From positions 20,206,001 through 20,270,000 of the forward strand of contig CP136897.1 of the NCBI GenBank assembly GCA_034359265.1: DNA of 64,000 nt, given 5' to 3'. Below the pieces are notes generated by a model. That model had not been told where the DNA came from. It made no database searches and saw only the letters and a program-made list of their open reading frames with translations. Source of the stretch: Canna indica. Its lineage: Eukaryota > Streptophyta > Magnoliopsida > Zingiberales > Cannaceae. Shown here piece by piece: positions 11,050 to 22,438 of this stretch. A program made the translations under genes and the position numbers. Within the stretch, counting starts at the first letter, position 1. Each line of letters begins with the position of its first letter.

Positions 11050-11442
11050 ATGGCTTCTTAAGCCCCCTCTGCAGGTGCGTTTGTTATTGAAATAAATCTA
11101 TCATTACAAAAATCTACTTCATGGGTATTGGATACTGATTGTGGTGTTCACATTTGCAATTCTTTGTAGGGGTTGAGAATAAGTAGAATGCTAAACAAAG
11201 ACAACTACGACCTTCGGGTAGGCAATGACGCAAAAGTTGCAACTTTAGCCATAGGAACCTATTGTTTGTATCTGCCGTCAGGCAAAATCATTGAATTGAT
11301 CTATTGCTATTACGTTCTAGTTCTAATAAAGAATATTATTTCTGTTACTTTGTTGCTAGAACAAGGTTATGAAATGACTTTAAAAGGCAATTGTTGCCAC
11401 ATATATCATCCTGATGAGTTATATGGAACTGAGCACATTTAA
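11050..11442 (+). pseudogene. copia I protease and GAG-pre-integrase region
   Basis: The translation shows STSWVLDTDCGVHICNSL, the copia protease active-site region (normally W-x-L-D-S/T-G-x-x-x-H): Gly after D-T is replaced by D. Downstream, RMLNKDNYDLRVGND and LKGNCCHIYHPDELYG match the usual copia protease C-terminal part. The frame picks up exactly where the gag stopped before the nested element. Stops occur near 11060 and 11168. Confidence 0.7.
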
Positions 11443-11544
11443 AATGGTTTGATGGTATTAGATATTGTAACTGATAATGTTTTTCATATCGAACAAACGC
11501 ATAAAAGGAAACAAGATAATTTGAACCTCACCTATCTTTGACAC

Positions 11545-12480
11545 TTGAGATTGGGTCATATTAATGAGAATCAGATTAACAAGTTGTACAAAGATGAATT
11601 GTTTGACCCGTTCGATTTTGAATCGATGCCAACTTGTGAATCCTGTCTCAAAGGAAAAATGACAAAGTCCCCCTTCACTGGGCGTAGTGAAAGGGCTACT
11701 GATTTGTTAGAGTTAGTCCACATAGATGTTTGCGAACTAATGACAACTCAAGCCAGAGGTGGGTATTCCTACTTCATCACGTTCATAGATGATAGATCAA
11801 GGTATGGATATGTCTACCTATTGAGACATAAGTCTGGTACTTTTGAAAAGTTCAAAGAGTATATATAAGTTTGAGGTTGAGAAAGAAATAGGGAAAAGTA
11901 TTAAAACCCTTCGATCAGATCGAGGTGGTGAGTATTTATCCACTGATTTCTATATTATCTAAAAGACAATGGGATTGTCTCCGAATGGACCCCTCCAGGC
12001 ACACCACAACATAACTGGAGTATCTGAAAGGAGGAATCACACGTTGTTAGACATGGTGCGGTCCATGCTTTGCTTTACTGATCTCTCGATTTCATTTTGG
12101 GGACATGCGCTTGAAACGACTATCTACCTATTGAATAAGGCTCCCGCATAGTTTGTCTCTGGTACACCATATGAGATACGGAGTAGCAAGAAATCAAGTT
12201 TGAGGCATCTCAAGAGTTGGGGTTGCCCCGCGTACATTAAGACATTAGAGTCAAATAAGCTTTATGCTAAATCAAACAGGTGAAGGTTTGTGGGGTATCC
12301 TAAAGAGAGTTTAGGGTATTATTTCTACTCGCCAATTGACCAAAAGGTGTTTGTTAGTAGGCATGCCACTTTCTTAGAAAAAGAGTTTATCGAGAAAAGT
12401 GGGAGCGGGAGAGATGTTGAGCTTGATGAAGTTCAACAACCACAAGCAAAATCCTAACCACCCATGGAAAGTCCACAGGA
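11545..12480 (+). pseudogene. copia I integrase
   Basis: MRLGHINENQINKLY with CESCLKGKMTKSPF forms the HHCC-type zinc-binding start (the first His is altered). LVHIDVCELMTTQARGGYSY carries the first catalytic Asp, FITFIDDRSRYGYVYLL the second, and a later frame with TGVSERRNHTLLDMV holds the catalytic Glu (usually N-G-V-S-E-R-R-N). A frameshift near 11865 and stops near 12150 and 12283 break it. It would insert the cDNA into the genome if intact. Confidence 0.75.
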
Positions 12481-12649
12481 AGAACGAATCACAGAAACAC
12501 TACCTCCCACCACTCTTCGAAGATCAAGGACGTTGCGTAAATAACCTGAAAGATTATTCTTGACCATTAAGAATGACTAGAAATTTGTTGATCCGCAATC
12601 CTATGATCAAGGAATCAAGGATGTTGATTGCAAGCAATGGTAGGAAGCA

Positions 12650-14046
12650 ATGAAATCCGAAATGGACTCAATGTTCACTAATCAAGTTTGGACTTTGGTC
12701 GTCTTACCCGAAGGAGTTACTCCTATAGGGTGTAAGTGGATCTTTAAAAGAAAGATTGGAGCTGATGGCCAAGTGGATACCTATAAGGTCAGGCTGGTAG
12801 CAAAAGGTTTCACTCAAAGGCAAGGTCTTGACTATGATGAAACTTTTTCTCTTATGGCCATGCTCAAGTCCATTAGGATAATGCTAGCCATTGCTGCATA
12901 TCATGACTACGAGATCTGGCAGGTCGATGTCAAGTCTGCATTCCTCAATGGTGAACTTGAGGAAGAGGTCTATATGACCCAGCCAGAAGGTTTCGTGTCT
13001 TCGGTAGGACCGAAGAAGGTATGTAAACTGCAATGGTCCATTTATGGACTCAAGCAAGCCTCGAGGAGTTGGAACATTCGTTTTGATGAGACAGTTAAAG
13101 AGTTTGGCTTCATCAAAAATGTAGATGAACCTTGTGTCTATAAAAGGTTAGTTGGAGCACCGTTGTTATTTATTATGTTGTATGCAGATGACATACTACT
13201 CATGGGGAATGATGTTCCTCTGCTCCAGTCAGTGAAAACATGGTTATCCAAAAACTTCTCCATGAAAGACTTGGGTGAAGCATCCTATGTACTCGACATT
13301 AAGATCTATAGGGATAGGTCTAGAAGGATGCTTGGTTTGTCCCAGTCTCGATATATTGATATCGTGCTAAAAAAAAGGTTTAGCATGGAAGACAGTAAAA
13401 GAGGTTACTTGTCTATGAGTCATGGCATCACTCTTTCCAAGAAGATGTCTCCTAAAACACATGAGAAGAGAAAAAGGATTAGCGTGATCCCATATGCTTC
13501 GGCAGTAGGATCCATTATGTATGCTATGCTCAGCACTCGGCCTGATGTTGCTTATGCCCTAGGGGTAACTAGCAGATTTCATGCGGATCCTAGAGAGGAA
13601 TATTGGAAAGCCGTAAAGAACATTCTTAAGTACTTGAGAAGAACTAAAGATGTTCTCCTGATTTATGGTGGATCAGATTTTAAACTAGAGGGCTACACAG
13701 ATTCTAGCTTTCAATCAGATCCGGATGATAGTAAATCCATTTCTGGGTATGTATTTACTCTGAATGGTGGAGCAATATGCTGGAAAAGTTCCAAGAAGGA
13801 ACTATGGCTGACTCGGTGACAGAAGCTGAGTACATCGTAGCAAGCGAAGCCATAAAGGAAGGAGTGTGGATAAAGAAATCTATCTCTGTGCTGGGTGTTG
13901 TTCCTGAAGTTGTCGGTCCGATCCCCGTTTATTGTGATAACACTGGGACTGTTGCTCAAGCAAAGGAACCTAGATCCCACCACAAATCAAAACACATTCT
14001 ATGGCGGTATCACCTGATTAGAGAGATCGTTGGAGTGGTGATATAA
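12650..14046 (+). pseudogene. copia I reverse transcriptase and RNase H
   Basis: A 389-codon open frame (12650-13819) spans most of the copia RT: IGCKWIFKRKIGADGQVDTY, VDVKSAFLNGELEEEVYM, YGLKQASRSWNIRFDETV and the catalytic LYADDILLMGND. It runs into RNase H (YTDSSFQSDPDDSKSISGYV) until a single frameshift at about 13795. The next frame (13777-14046) completes RNase H with SVTEAEYIVASEAIKEGVW and KSKHILWRYHLIREIV. No start codon belongs to 12650; it is the middle of a polyprotein. This is the best preserved part of the element. Confidence 0.85.
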
Positions 14047-14171
14047 ATGTCGAACGTGTCGACACGAAAGACAATATAGCATATCCATTCACAAAGCCGT
14101 TACCACAGCAGCAGTTCGATCGCCACTTAAGTTGTATGGGTATTAAATACCGCAATAATTGGCTACAAGTG

Positions 14172-14183
14172 CAAGTGGGAGAT
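14172..14183 (+). other. polypurine tract of copia I
   Basis: AAGTGGGAGA immediately precedes the presumed start of the 3' LTR. This sequence and its place 125 bases after the RNase H stop are typical of plant copia elements. Confidence 0.6.
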
Positions 14184-16239
14184 TGAAAGAAATAGTGCCA
14201 TTGAGCCAATCACATGTTGATGTGTAGGAAACTATTTATGGTTAATGAATAATATGAGGCATCTATATTTTGTATATATTAGATTATGATGAACCCCATA
14301 AACTCAGACAATTTATTCTAAGGCCATGATGAGATCATGCCAGTGAAACTTGGAATCCAGATGCCCGTGTTCTAAATGTTCCCAGTCATAGGATCACCAA
14401 TTAGGGGATTGATGATTCCGGATAGACTGGTGCACTTGGTACATGCCTTACACGATAAGGGGTAGCTGATCTCGTAGTTACCTATGAGCCGTCATTAATG
14501 TACAAGTGCAGGTGCTCATTAGGGAATGACTTCAGTGAACGGACCTGGACGAGGAACAGAGAATGGAATTCTTACATGAGTGTCAATAGGATGTTCCTCG
14601 GGTGATAGTATGTGCAAGCAATCCTTGAACCTGAGGTTGTCATGGTTACCTTGTGAGTGACAACCCATTGCTTTGATTTTATCCCTACATGACTCACAGC
14701 ATCATGTGTCGAGTATTATTGGGCATGGGAAAACATTCATGGAGGTAGGTGAGAAACCAACATGGAATCAGTTACTCCTAGTGAGAAGAGATAATGTCCT
14801 ATGTGTCCCTGCAAGTGTCGACTCAGGAATCTCTGACCAGAGTAGACATGAAAGTCAAGAAGATATTTCTGACATTTTATTATTGAGACGACATCTTGGC
14901 GAGTGGAATACATATGAATTGGTATTAGGGTTTGACACTTCTTCCGTACCCTAGCCGACTTTGAGACGTTGTAACCGATGGACTTAGTTGTACGATAACT
15001 AATCATCGAAGGGCATTCGATCCCTGTAGATTAAACCTCAAACTTTTCGGGTAGTCATGACACATTGCTAGACGTCAATCTTGACTTGTGAGGGGAGTCT
15101 CTCATGACCACACTAAAGGGGTTTTAGTGGTGGCTCGTATGATTTGAATAGAAGTCGTTCTATCGGATTCGATTCTCCGTTATGCACAACTCATTGCTAG
15201 TTTCGTGTGGGGCCCAATGGATCACACACAACAGGCTAATCTCGTAACGGACCTTATGAGATAAAGTTCGAATGCGGCACTATATGTCTACTAGCATGGA
15301 CATGCTGCAACACGATCACGGATCTTGTTTACGAACATGATAGGAAAGATATTTCCTATAGGAATGAATACATGAGGAAGAAGTTCCTCGGTAACCCTAA
15401 TTTGTAGGGCATCCCTAAATTGTAGGGATTGACACATGATAAATCCTAATTAATAAGAATTTAATTTATAAAGATAAATTAAAGTTTATATTTAGTTGGA
15501 TTTAATTAATTTCGAATTAATTATAAATCCATTAAATATAAATTATTATTTTGGAAACAAACCCCGGAGTTTTGAATTTCGGGGAAAGGATTTAAAAAGG
15601 GGGGGGCGGGTCCACCATGGGGGCCACCTACTCCCCTTATAAATAGATGGCCTAACATCTTTTGAAAGAGGTTAAACAAATTGGTTAGAGATCTTGGAGA
15701 GGAGCAAAGGCTTGGATTCTTGAGAAGCTTCTGAAAGACCAAGACTCAAAAGAGCTTCTCTTGATCTCCATGGGAGGTCTGCCATAAAGCTCCTCCTTCC
15801 TGGGTTTGTGAAGCTGATTTGGAGGTCTCTTCCTCTTGGGTGTGTCATCTACTTCATTTTCTTGGAGGAGTCCAAGGAGGACAACGAGGCATTCCTTCAT
15901 CTTCCTCCTCATTCCGTGGTTTTCTCATCCCCTTTTCCTCTCTTTTGGTGCTCGGTTCTTGGTGGAAGGGCCGGCTTCACCTACGTGCATTTTGGGCTTG
16001 AGTTTCCCTCTCCGTTGAGCCACAACGGATCTTGGTGTTCGTTGTCCCTTGGTTGCGAGGCATTTGGTGTGAACCTTCCATTGGAGGACATGCACTTGGA
16101 CGTCTTGAAATGGGGATAGGAGCAGCCTTACCATCCGCGATATAAGGTATATCATCTCCTTCTACTCGTAGATTGAATTCCTTAAAGATTGCTAAAGTTG
16201 ATCGCTAGTTTCCGCTGTGCTTCTTCTTTCATGCCAACA
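14184..16239 (+). repeat. 3' LTR of copia I (about 2.06 kb, boundaries inferred)
   Basis: The stretch after the polypurine tract begins TTGAAAGAAATAG and ends near CATGCCAACA, consistent with TG...CA ends. It holds a TATAAATA box at 15638-15645 and a T-rich stretch downstream. Short frames on both strands at 14673-16155 have no protein similarity. No second copy is present in the window, so both ends are inferred. After 16239 the sequence changes to a minus-strand gypsy. Confidence 0.55.
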
Positions 16240-16489
16240 GTGTGTTCCAGAATTTCACCTCGCTTGAGGTAGTTTATGTAAGGGGTTCACTAGTTTGTAC
16301 TTTGTTCGACTGTTTGGACCTCGGCCGAGGTGGTTGGATGCTCGGTTGTCCGAGAACTTATTGGATAAGCAACATGTATTTTGGGGTTTTTTGGTGCTGG
16401 CGAGTTTGAATAACAGGTCGGCTCAGGTGTTTTCTTCCCGAGGTATGTTCTGGTTCACACAACTGTCAAAGTTAGTGATTAAGGAATGT

Positions 16490-16850
16490 GCTAGTGAAAG
16501 ATACCTTTCAATGGAGGGGTCCCTTGCTTGGCAGGTGTCGTTGGCTTGTCCTACGACAAGTTACGAGTCGCTCTTTATGAGTATGCTTCAGGTCTTCACC
16601 TCCTGGGCGAGTTTTAGCCTGACGATCAGAGCTTCATAATTTGCTAGGTTATTGCTAGCTTTGAATTGGAATTTGAGGGACTACTTAAGGGTGATTCCCT
16701 GACCATTTTCCAGAATGATGCCTTCTCCGCTTCATTTTTCGTTGAAGGCGTCATCCACGAATAGCGTCCAAGTTAGACCGATTTGAGAGTGTTCTCCTGG
16801 TTAGTGAATTCGGCGATGAAGTCAGCCAGACCTAGGCTTTGATGGGGCCC
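16490..16850 (-). pseudogene. Tat gypsy second (archaeal-type) RNase H
   Basis: On the minus strand the translation has WTLFVDDAFNEK, stop, SGEGIILENGQG, then FQFKASNNLANYEALIVRLK and a segment near AKQGTPPLKG. D-G-(A/S)-x-N and E-A-L-I/V-x-G/R-L are the catalytic-region motifs of the extra RNase H carried by Tat elements. The usual first Asp context is present but several stops interrupt the frame. Confidence 0.6.
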
Positions 16851-18240
16851 CTGGGTTGGTATTCGATGTTGAACTCTAAGAGCTCTACTGACCAGGATAT
16901 CATTCGGCTAGCCATTTCGGGTTTAGCCAGTACCTGCCTAATTGGTTGCTCGGTGCGTACCTGGATGTGGTAGCTTTGAAAATGCAGCCTCGGTCTTCGG
17001 GCCGAGATGACCAGGGCGAAGGCGAGCTTCTCTAACATTTGATATCTGGTTTCCGGTCCTTGGAGGACCTTACTGACAAAATAGATCAACTTTTGATCTT
17101 TTCCTTGCTCTCGGATCAAGACCGAGTTGAGGGCGCTTTTTGTGACTGTGAGGTAGAGGAAAAGGGTTTCTCCCTGTTATGGCTTGTCCAAGACCGGTGG
17201 ACTGGTGAGAAAGTGTTTGAGTTCCTCGAAAGCTTGTTCGCATTTTTCATCCCAATGGAAGTCATATTTCTTCCTTTGAATTTTAAAGAAAGGGGCAGCT
17301 CGATCGACCGACCTAGAGAGGAATATGGACAAAGCGGCCATCCTCCCCATGAGTTGTTGTGCTTCCTTGATGCTACGCGGGCTCCACATCTCTTGGATGG
17401 CTCGGCACTTCTACGGGTTGGCTTCAATCCCTTGGTGTGTTAACATGAAGCCGGGGAACTTGCCGTCGTGAACTCCGAAGGCGCACTTTTTCAGGTTTAA
17501 TCTCATGTTGTAGTGTTTGAGCTGGCTAAAGATCTCGATGAGATCATTGCAATGGTTTTTGGTGGTCGGTGTTTTGGCAACTATGTCGTCGACATACACT
17601 TCCATGTTGCGACGAATTTGTTTTTCGAATACCTTGTTCATCAGGCGCTGATACATGGCTCCTGCATTTTTAAGCCCGAAGGGCATCACCTTGTAATAGA
17701 AGTTTGTGTGCTCTGTAATGAAGGTAATTTTCTCTTCATCTTTCGGGTGCATTCGGATCTAATTGTAGCCTGAATAGGCATCCATGAACCTTAAGTATTG
17801 GTATCTCGAGGAGCCATCGACGAGTTTGTATATGCTCGGCAATAGGTAAGAGTCCTTTAAACAAGCTTTATTGAGGTCGGTGAAGTCGACACACATCCGC
17901 CACTTTCTCGAGTGCTTCTTGACCATCACCACATTTGCGAGCCATGTGGTAAATCAGATTTCTTTAATGAACTTTGTCTTTAGCATCTTTCTGATTTCTT
18001 CGATGGATGCATGTTGTCACTCGATTCTGAGCTTTCTTTTTTTTGGGGCCACGGGTTTAACCCACGGGTGAAAGGCTAGTCTGTGGCAAATGACTTGAGG
18101 ATCTAACCACAGTATAACGGATGACGTCCATGCGAAGAGGTTGACGTTGTCTCTGAGTAGAGTGTTGAGTTGAGCTTTGAGCTTGTCGGGGAGACGTGCT
18201 CCCATATAAGTTACCTATTTGGGGGATGTCCCGATTTATA
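16832..18240 (-). pseudogene. Tat gypsy reverse transcriptase and first RNase H
   Basis: From right to left on the minus strand: LNTLLRDNVNLFAWT (RT leader), a segment resembling LNKACLKDSYLLP, then EHTNFYYKVMPFGLKNAGAM, MEVYVDDIVAKT (RT catalytic YVDD) and LMGRMAALSIFLSRSVDRAA (start of the connection region). RNase H follows at 16832-17119 with LIYFVSKVLQGPETRYQMLE. The frame is broken at about 17110, 17410, 17755 and 18017. The enzyme is not functional as encoded. Confidence 0.8.
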
Positions 18241-18455
18241 CATATTCTAAGTCGTCGGTGGGCTGGGGCTGCTCTTGGATGTCTCCCCTGGGATCCAGGT
18301 CTGAGATTCAAGGTTGGGGTTCAAGCGGAATAAGGTTCAGGCATTCATTGTAGCACGCGCATGATTCCTTCTGGTTTGCATGAATTACTCCTACCTCTGT
18401 ATTCGAGATAGGGAATTTAATGGCGAGATGAGGGGTCGATACGATAGCTCCCAAG

Positions 18456-18730
18456 TTATTTAAGGAGGGTCGGCCAAAGATCATATGGTGGGCTTACGCA
18501 ATGAACGATGAGGAACTGTATGTCTACCGTCCTTGTTCCAGGTGGAGAGCCGAACGTTGTGGTCAACCATGAATAGCCTTTGATGTCCACGTCGTCTCCC
18601 GAGAAGCTGACAAGTTCTCCATGGTACGGGTGCAGCGAATCTTCGCTAATACTCATTTTTTCGAGTGTTGGGTAGAAGAGGACGTCGACTGAACTTCCCT
18701 GATCTACCAAGACTTTCCTGACAAGGAAAT
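18456..18730 (-). pseudogene. Tat gypsy aspartic protease
   Basis: The minus-strand frame starts VDQGSSVDVLFYPTLEKM, the retropepsin active-site loop (D-x-G-S-S), followed by LVSFSGDDVDIKGYSWL and the typical RTVDIQFLIV strand. The domain is nearly whole but ends in a frameshift near the usual N-x-x-L-G-R-P motif (here YDLWPTLLK). Confidence 0.7.
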
Positions 18731-19201
18731 CGATAGTGATTAAGAAATAACGATAGGGTCATGTAAATTTTATCAATTCTCCAAAATTTAGTATCATAGA
18801 AAGATACTACCGGGGTGGGCGTGCGTAGCCCTTGCGGACGAGTTGCATCGTCGACGATCATGATGGCCTATGATGGTTGTGTTCTAGCATTGCCCTCTCC
18901 GGCAAATTTGCCTGAAATGTAGTCGATGACTCCCCAAATGGTGGGATGAGACTATTTAGTCTAGAATCATCGTGGTTTTCTATGTCGCTGGGTGGTGGTG
19001 TCTCACTAGGACTTTCAATGCCATCGGCGGTTGTTCCACCAGCTTCATATGTGAGTCCGGGCATGTTGAATGTAGTGGTTGAGGTGACCTTCTCTGATTA
19101 GACGCTCAATATGATAGCGGAGGACCACACATTCTTTGGTGGTGTATGCGTAGGTTCGATGGAATTCACACCTTTTCTTTTGTCGCCTTTGAATGAAGGC
19201 T

Positions 19202-20114
19202 TTAACGTTTCAGGGCTATTAGGGGGTCTGAGCAACTACAGGTGGTAGACATCTTGCATGATAGTCTCTCGCCTGGTGTTGAGAGGAGTGTACCTTTCAT
19301 ATTGGGTGTTCGAGCGAGGTGGTGACATCGGCCCTCTGCCATTATTCTGTTCACGGTGGTTGCGGTCTTTGCTTTTTCTATCTGCCCTTTTGGACTTTCT
19401 ATTTTCGGTAGTGTCTTTGATGTTCTGCCTGTCGATCTTTCTAGCCTCACGAAGCTCTTCCATCTCTGGGCTTTATCAGGGCGATCTAGCCGGGGAAGTG
19501 TCCGAGCTTCAACCCATATTTGATGGACAAGAGTTTGGCTCGAGGGTCGAGATTCGGGATTTCGGCAACCGTAGCATGAAACTTGCATATGTATTTCCTT
19601 AGAGGCTCACATTGCCTTTGTCTAACATAGTAGAGGGCGTCCTCTGTTTTGTAGTAGATCAGAGATGAGGAAAATCTGTTAAGGAAGGTGCGGGAGAGAT
19701 CTACAAAAGAGTATATGACTCTAGTGGGAGGAAGGCGAACCACATCAGAGCGGTTTTCTCCAAAAAAGTTGGGAAAGCTCTGTGGAGAGCAAGGTCTCTT
19801 TGTTCCGTTGTAGAGCATCATGGTCCTGAACATTTTAAGGTGTAGTGTAGGGTCACCCATATTGTCGTAGGGCGTCAAAGTAGTCGGCAACTTGGGTGGG
19901 AGGTTTATCGCCATGATGTACTCGGTGAAGGGCCCCGTGCACGTCGATAGGGAGGGCAGTCGTGACCTCCATGGACTTGGAGTCTTTCTCTCCTCCTTGA
20001 CAGGGTGTGCTGGAGATCTCGTCTCGGAGAGCGAAAACCAGTCTTCTCCTTTTCGAGCAGTTGCTTTCTTCATGTTTTGAGCAGCGTTGCTCGTGATCGA
20101 TCGGGAGTTGTTAT
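19202..20114 (-). pseudogene. Tat gypsy gag
   Basis: The frame holds LPTTLTPYDNMGDPTLHLKM, the capsid start, and LSRTFLNRFSSSLIYYKTED followed by REYICKFHATVAEIPNLDP-like sequence, matching Tat gag capsid. The apparent ATG at 20187 is not a gag start: residues 1-23 of that open frame (MLMLFSNGSATASAVADDHF...) are encoded by the terminal repeats of CACTA copy A. Real gag resumes at 27370 beyond the insertion. Downstream frames at 18858-19588 contain the basic and zinc-finger-like C-terminal part, with frameshifts. Confidence 0.7.
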
Positions 20115-20117
20115 CGG

Positions 20118-20520
20118 CACTACTAGAAAAATGGTCATCAGCAACGGCTGATGCCGTTGCTGAGCCGTTGCTGAAGAGCATCAGCAACGGCTGAGCCGTT
20201 GCAATAGCGCCGTGACAGAAAGTCGCGTTGCTGATGACTTAGCAACGGTTCAGCAACGGCCGCTCGGGCCGTCGCTCAAAACATTATCAGCAACGGCCGC
20301 TGGGCCGTCGCTAAAAATATTATCAGCAACGGTTTTGCCACGAAACCGGAGCCGTTGCTGATAACATTAATAGCAACGGCCTCGAGTCCGTAGCAAAGCC
20401 GTTAGTAAAAACCCGTCGCTAAGCCGTTGCTGTAGGTCATCAGCAACGGTTGTCGATACACTTTTAGCAACGGCTTTCCCACGGACGGCCGTGGGAAAGC
20501 CGTTGCTGATGACCCATACC
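20118..20520. repeat. CACTA copy A 3' terminal and subterminal repeats
   Basis: The TIR CACTACTAGAAA is followed by about 400 bases in which AGCAACGGC and its complement GCCGTTGCT occur many times in both orientations. In En/Spm such subterminal arrays are the binding sites for the element's DNA-binding protein. The matching 5' array lies at 27060-27366. Confidence 0.85.
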
Positions 20521-20818
20521 TGCAAACAGAAATATTTCAAATTTCTAATTTCCGTTGATACATTGATACATTTATCTGATACATAACTCACACACCCATA
20601 CCCTCATACACACATCACAAACATCTCATACACATTCATTCACACATCACAAACACACCAAGATATACATCAAAACAATTATATTTATATTCATAATTAT
20701 CCACGATAGTATAAACACAATTCAAATGTAAAATTGAAGTATCAACATCTGAGTAACATAGTCAATATAAATTAAACAAGTTCAATATCTGAGTAACAAA
20801 GTCAATATAAACAAAATC

Positions 20819-22363
20819 TCACGATGACGATGGAGGATGGCCTGGATCATATGGCGGGGTCTGGAGTGCTTGAGTGTACACCGGCGTGGACTGACTCGAG
20901 GACGACGGATTAGATGATGCCGAAGAGATGCCTGCTTCGGGATGACCTGACATGTTGCGTAGCATAGATTGTATATCTGTCATCATCTGACTCTGGCGCT
21001 CCATCATCTCAGTCTGACGCGCGACCGTCTCCTCTAGAGTCCTTATTCTGTTACTATGATCATAACTGGATCTAGAGGTGGACGGCCGCTCACCAGCGAC
21101 CGGAGGGGTCGGTGCCCCAAGTGGCCCTAGTACGGCTCGCGCATGACCACTATCTGCGAAGCCATATACGCGGCCATGGTCCCAGCCACCTGCGGCCTCG
21201 ACCCACGATGCTGCGTCAAAGTCCTCGGGGGTACCCCCGCGCTGCACCACCGTCTGGCTGTAGGTCTCCTACTCGAGTTTGATTTTTTGTTTAATATTTA
21301 TCATAAAACTTAAATTATAAATATATAATGAATAATTTAAACAAATATATAATTACCATAATGTATGCAGCGCGGTTGTGGATGTACTCCCCAGTCCCAT
21401 GTGCTCGACGGTGAGTCCGCTCAAACACTGCCATCGGGGAGGGTCGCTGGACAGTCCCGTCATCCGACACCGTCGTCTACATTTACAAAACAAATACATT
21501 AATTAGTACACATAATAACAAATAAAATATATAATTAAAAGATATACTTACCATACGGTTTGCGTGCACTGCAAATGCAACAGAGCCGCCGGTGTGACGC
21601 GCTGCTCCTCCCGACATGCGATTTCTAGCCGCATTCCGAGAAACCTCCTGCCATCGATCCGTCGACCATATCCCCACGAGCTGGTCCCATATATCCGGAG
21701 TAATCCAACCGGGGCCGTATCCCCGAGTCTCCGCGATGTTAGTGGTCCCAGCTCGGGCCATCGCCTGGGACCGAGCTTGCCCCAGCTGCCCGTTGTACCT
21801 TGCCCGAGAAATAGCCTCCCAGGCAGCGTAAATGAAGGGCCTCTGGTCCTCGGCCCATGTATAGCGAGCCTGCAAAATAATAATATCAGTACCAATATTA
21901 ATATATCATCATGCATGTAAAAAAAATAATAATACGTGCCTCAAACTCGCGCCATAACATGTCGACGTGCTCGCTAGGCACGTGAGACCACGTAGGCCAT
22001 GCCCCGTGCATGTATCGTCGAATAGTAGAAGAAATGCTCCTCGGCACTTCTTCTTGCTGGAACCTGCACAACAAAAATAAATTTTAATATTATATTATGA
22101 TATAATGAATTTGTAATGATTCATAATTCATGATATATTACGTACCGCTCCCCAATCACGCTAATCAATCTACGTGACTCTGTGGCTGGTGGAGGCTGCC
22201 ACCTGTTCGGCCCGCGTGGCCGCCTACGTCTGGATGTACTAGCCTCGGCAGTATCATCGGAATGAGGATCAGCAACAGGAGGATCAGCAGCATGAGTAAG
22301 TGCTGGAGTCTCACCGATCGGAGACTCCGAAACTCTCCTGCGTCGATAACCACGACCAGACAT
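20819..22363 (-). CDS. PTTA/En/Spm-type plant transposase (second CACTA gene), copy A
   Basis: Five exons on the minus strand: 22146-22363, 21940-22063, 21552-21869, 21357-21476, 20819-21268, giving about 409 residues. Exon 1 is basic (SGRGYRRRR... RRRRPRGPNRWQPPP). Exon 3 holds the family core: a W-x-E-D start, WITPDIWDQLVGIWSTDRWQ, and RNRMSGGAARHTGGS, as in Transposase_24/PTTA proteins. Exon 4 has the F-E-R-T-H-R-R motif and exon 5 a predicted coiled coil (LEETVARQTEMMERQSQMM). Introns 1, 3 and 4 use GT-AG. Intron 2 keeps frame only with a GC donor (GAG|GCACGT). The partner gene in En/Spm (TNPA) binds subterminal repeats; that role here is inferred. The gene lies 75 bases downstream of the transposase stop, same strand. 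Confidence 0.8.
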
Positions 22364-22438
22364 ATCTGTCGAACAGACATATAATCAGATTATTGTATAA
22401 ATAGTAGAGATATATTTAATAAAATATATACTTTACAA

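Larger units (their letters stand above)
3841..16239 (+). mobile_element. Ty1/copia retrotransposon I, interrupted by a gag-only LTR element
   Basis: Gag (3901-4647), then after a 6.4-kb insertion protease (about 11050-11440), integrase (11545-12480), reverse transcriptase and RNase H (12650-14046), a polypurine tract and a 3' LTR lie in the copia order (integrase before RT) on the plus strand. Reading across the insertion restores the frame: KEY before 4645 continues as LVVVKQKMAS after 11028. Stops and small indels occur in every domain, so the copy is dead. Tork-like lineage is my best guess, from motifs such as LYADDILL and KEPRSHHKSKHIL. Confidence 0.8.

Noticed and set aside
15808..16119. 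103-codon frame as a small protein downstream of copia I
   Set aside because: It lies inside the presumed 3' LTR after its TATA box, overlaps other frames of similar length on the same strand, and has no similarity.
21564..21920. 118-codon plus-strand frame opposite the PTTA gene (also at 46366 and 39952)
   Set aside because: Antisense shadow of exon 3. It is repeated in all copies only because the sense exon is conserved.
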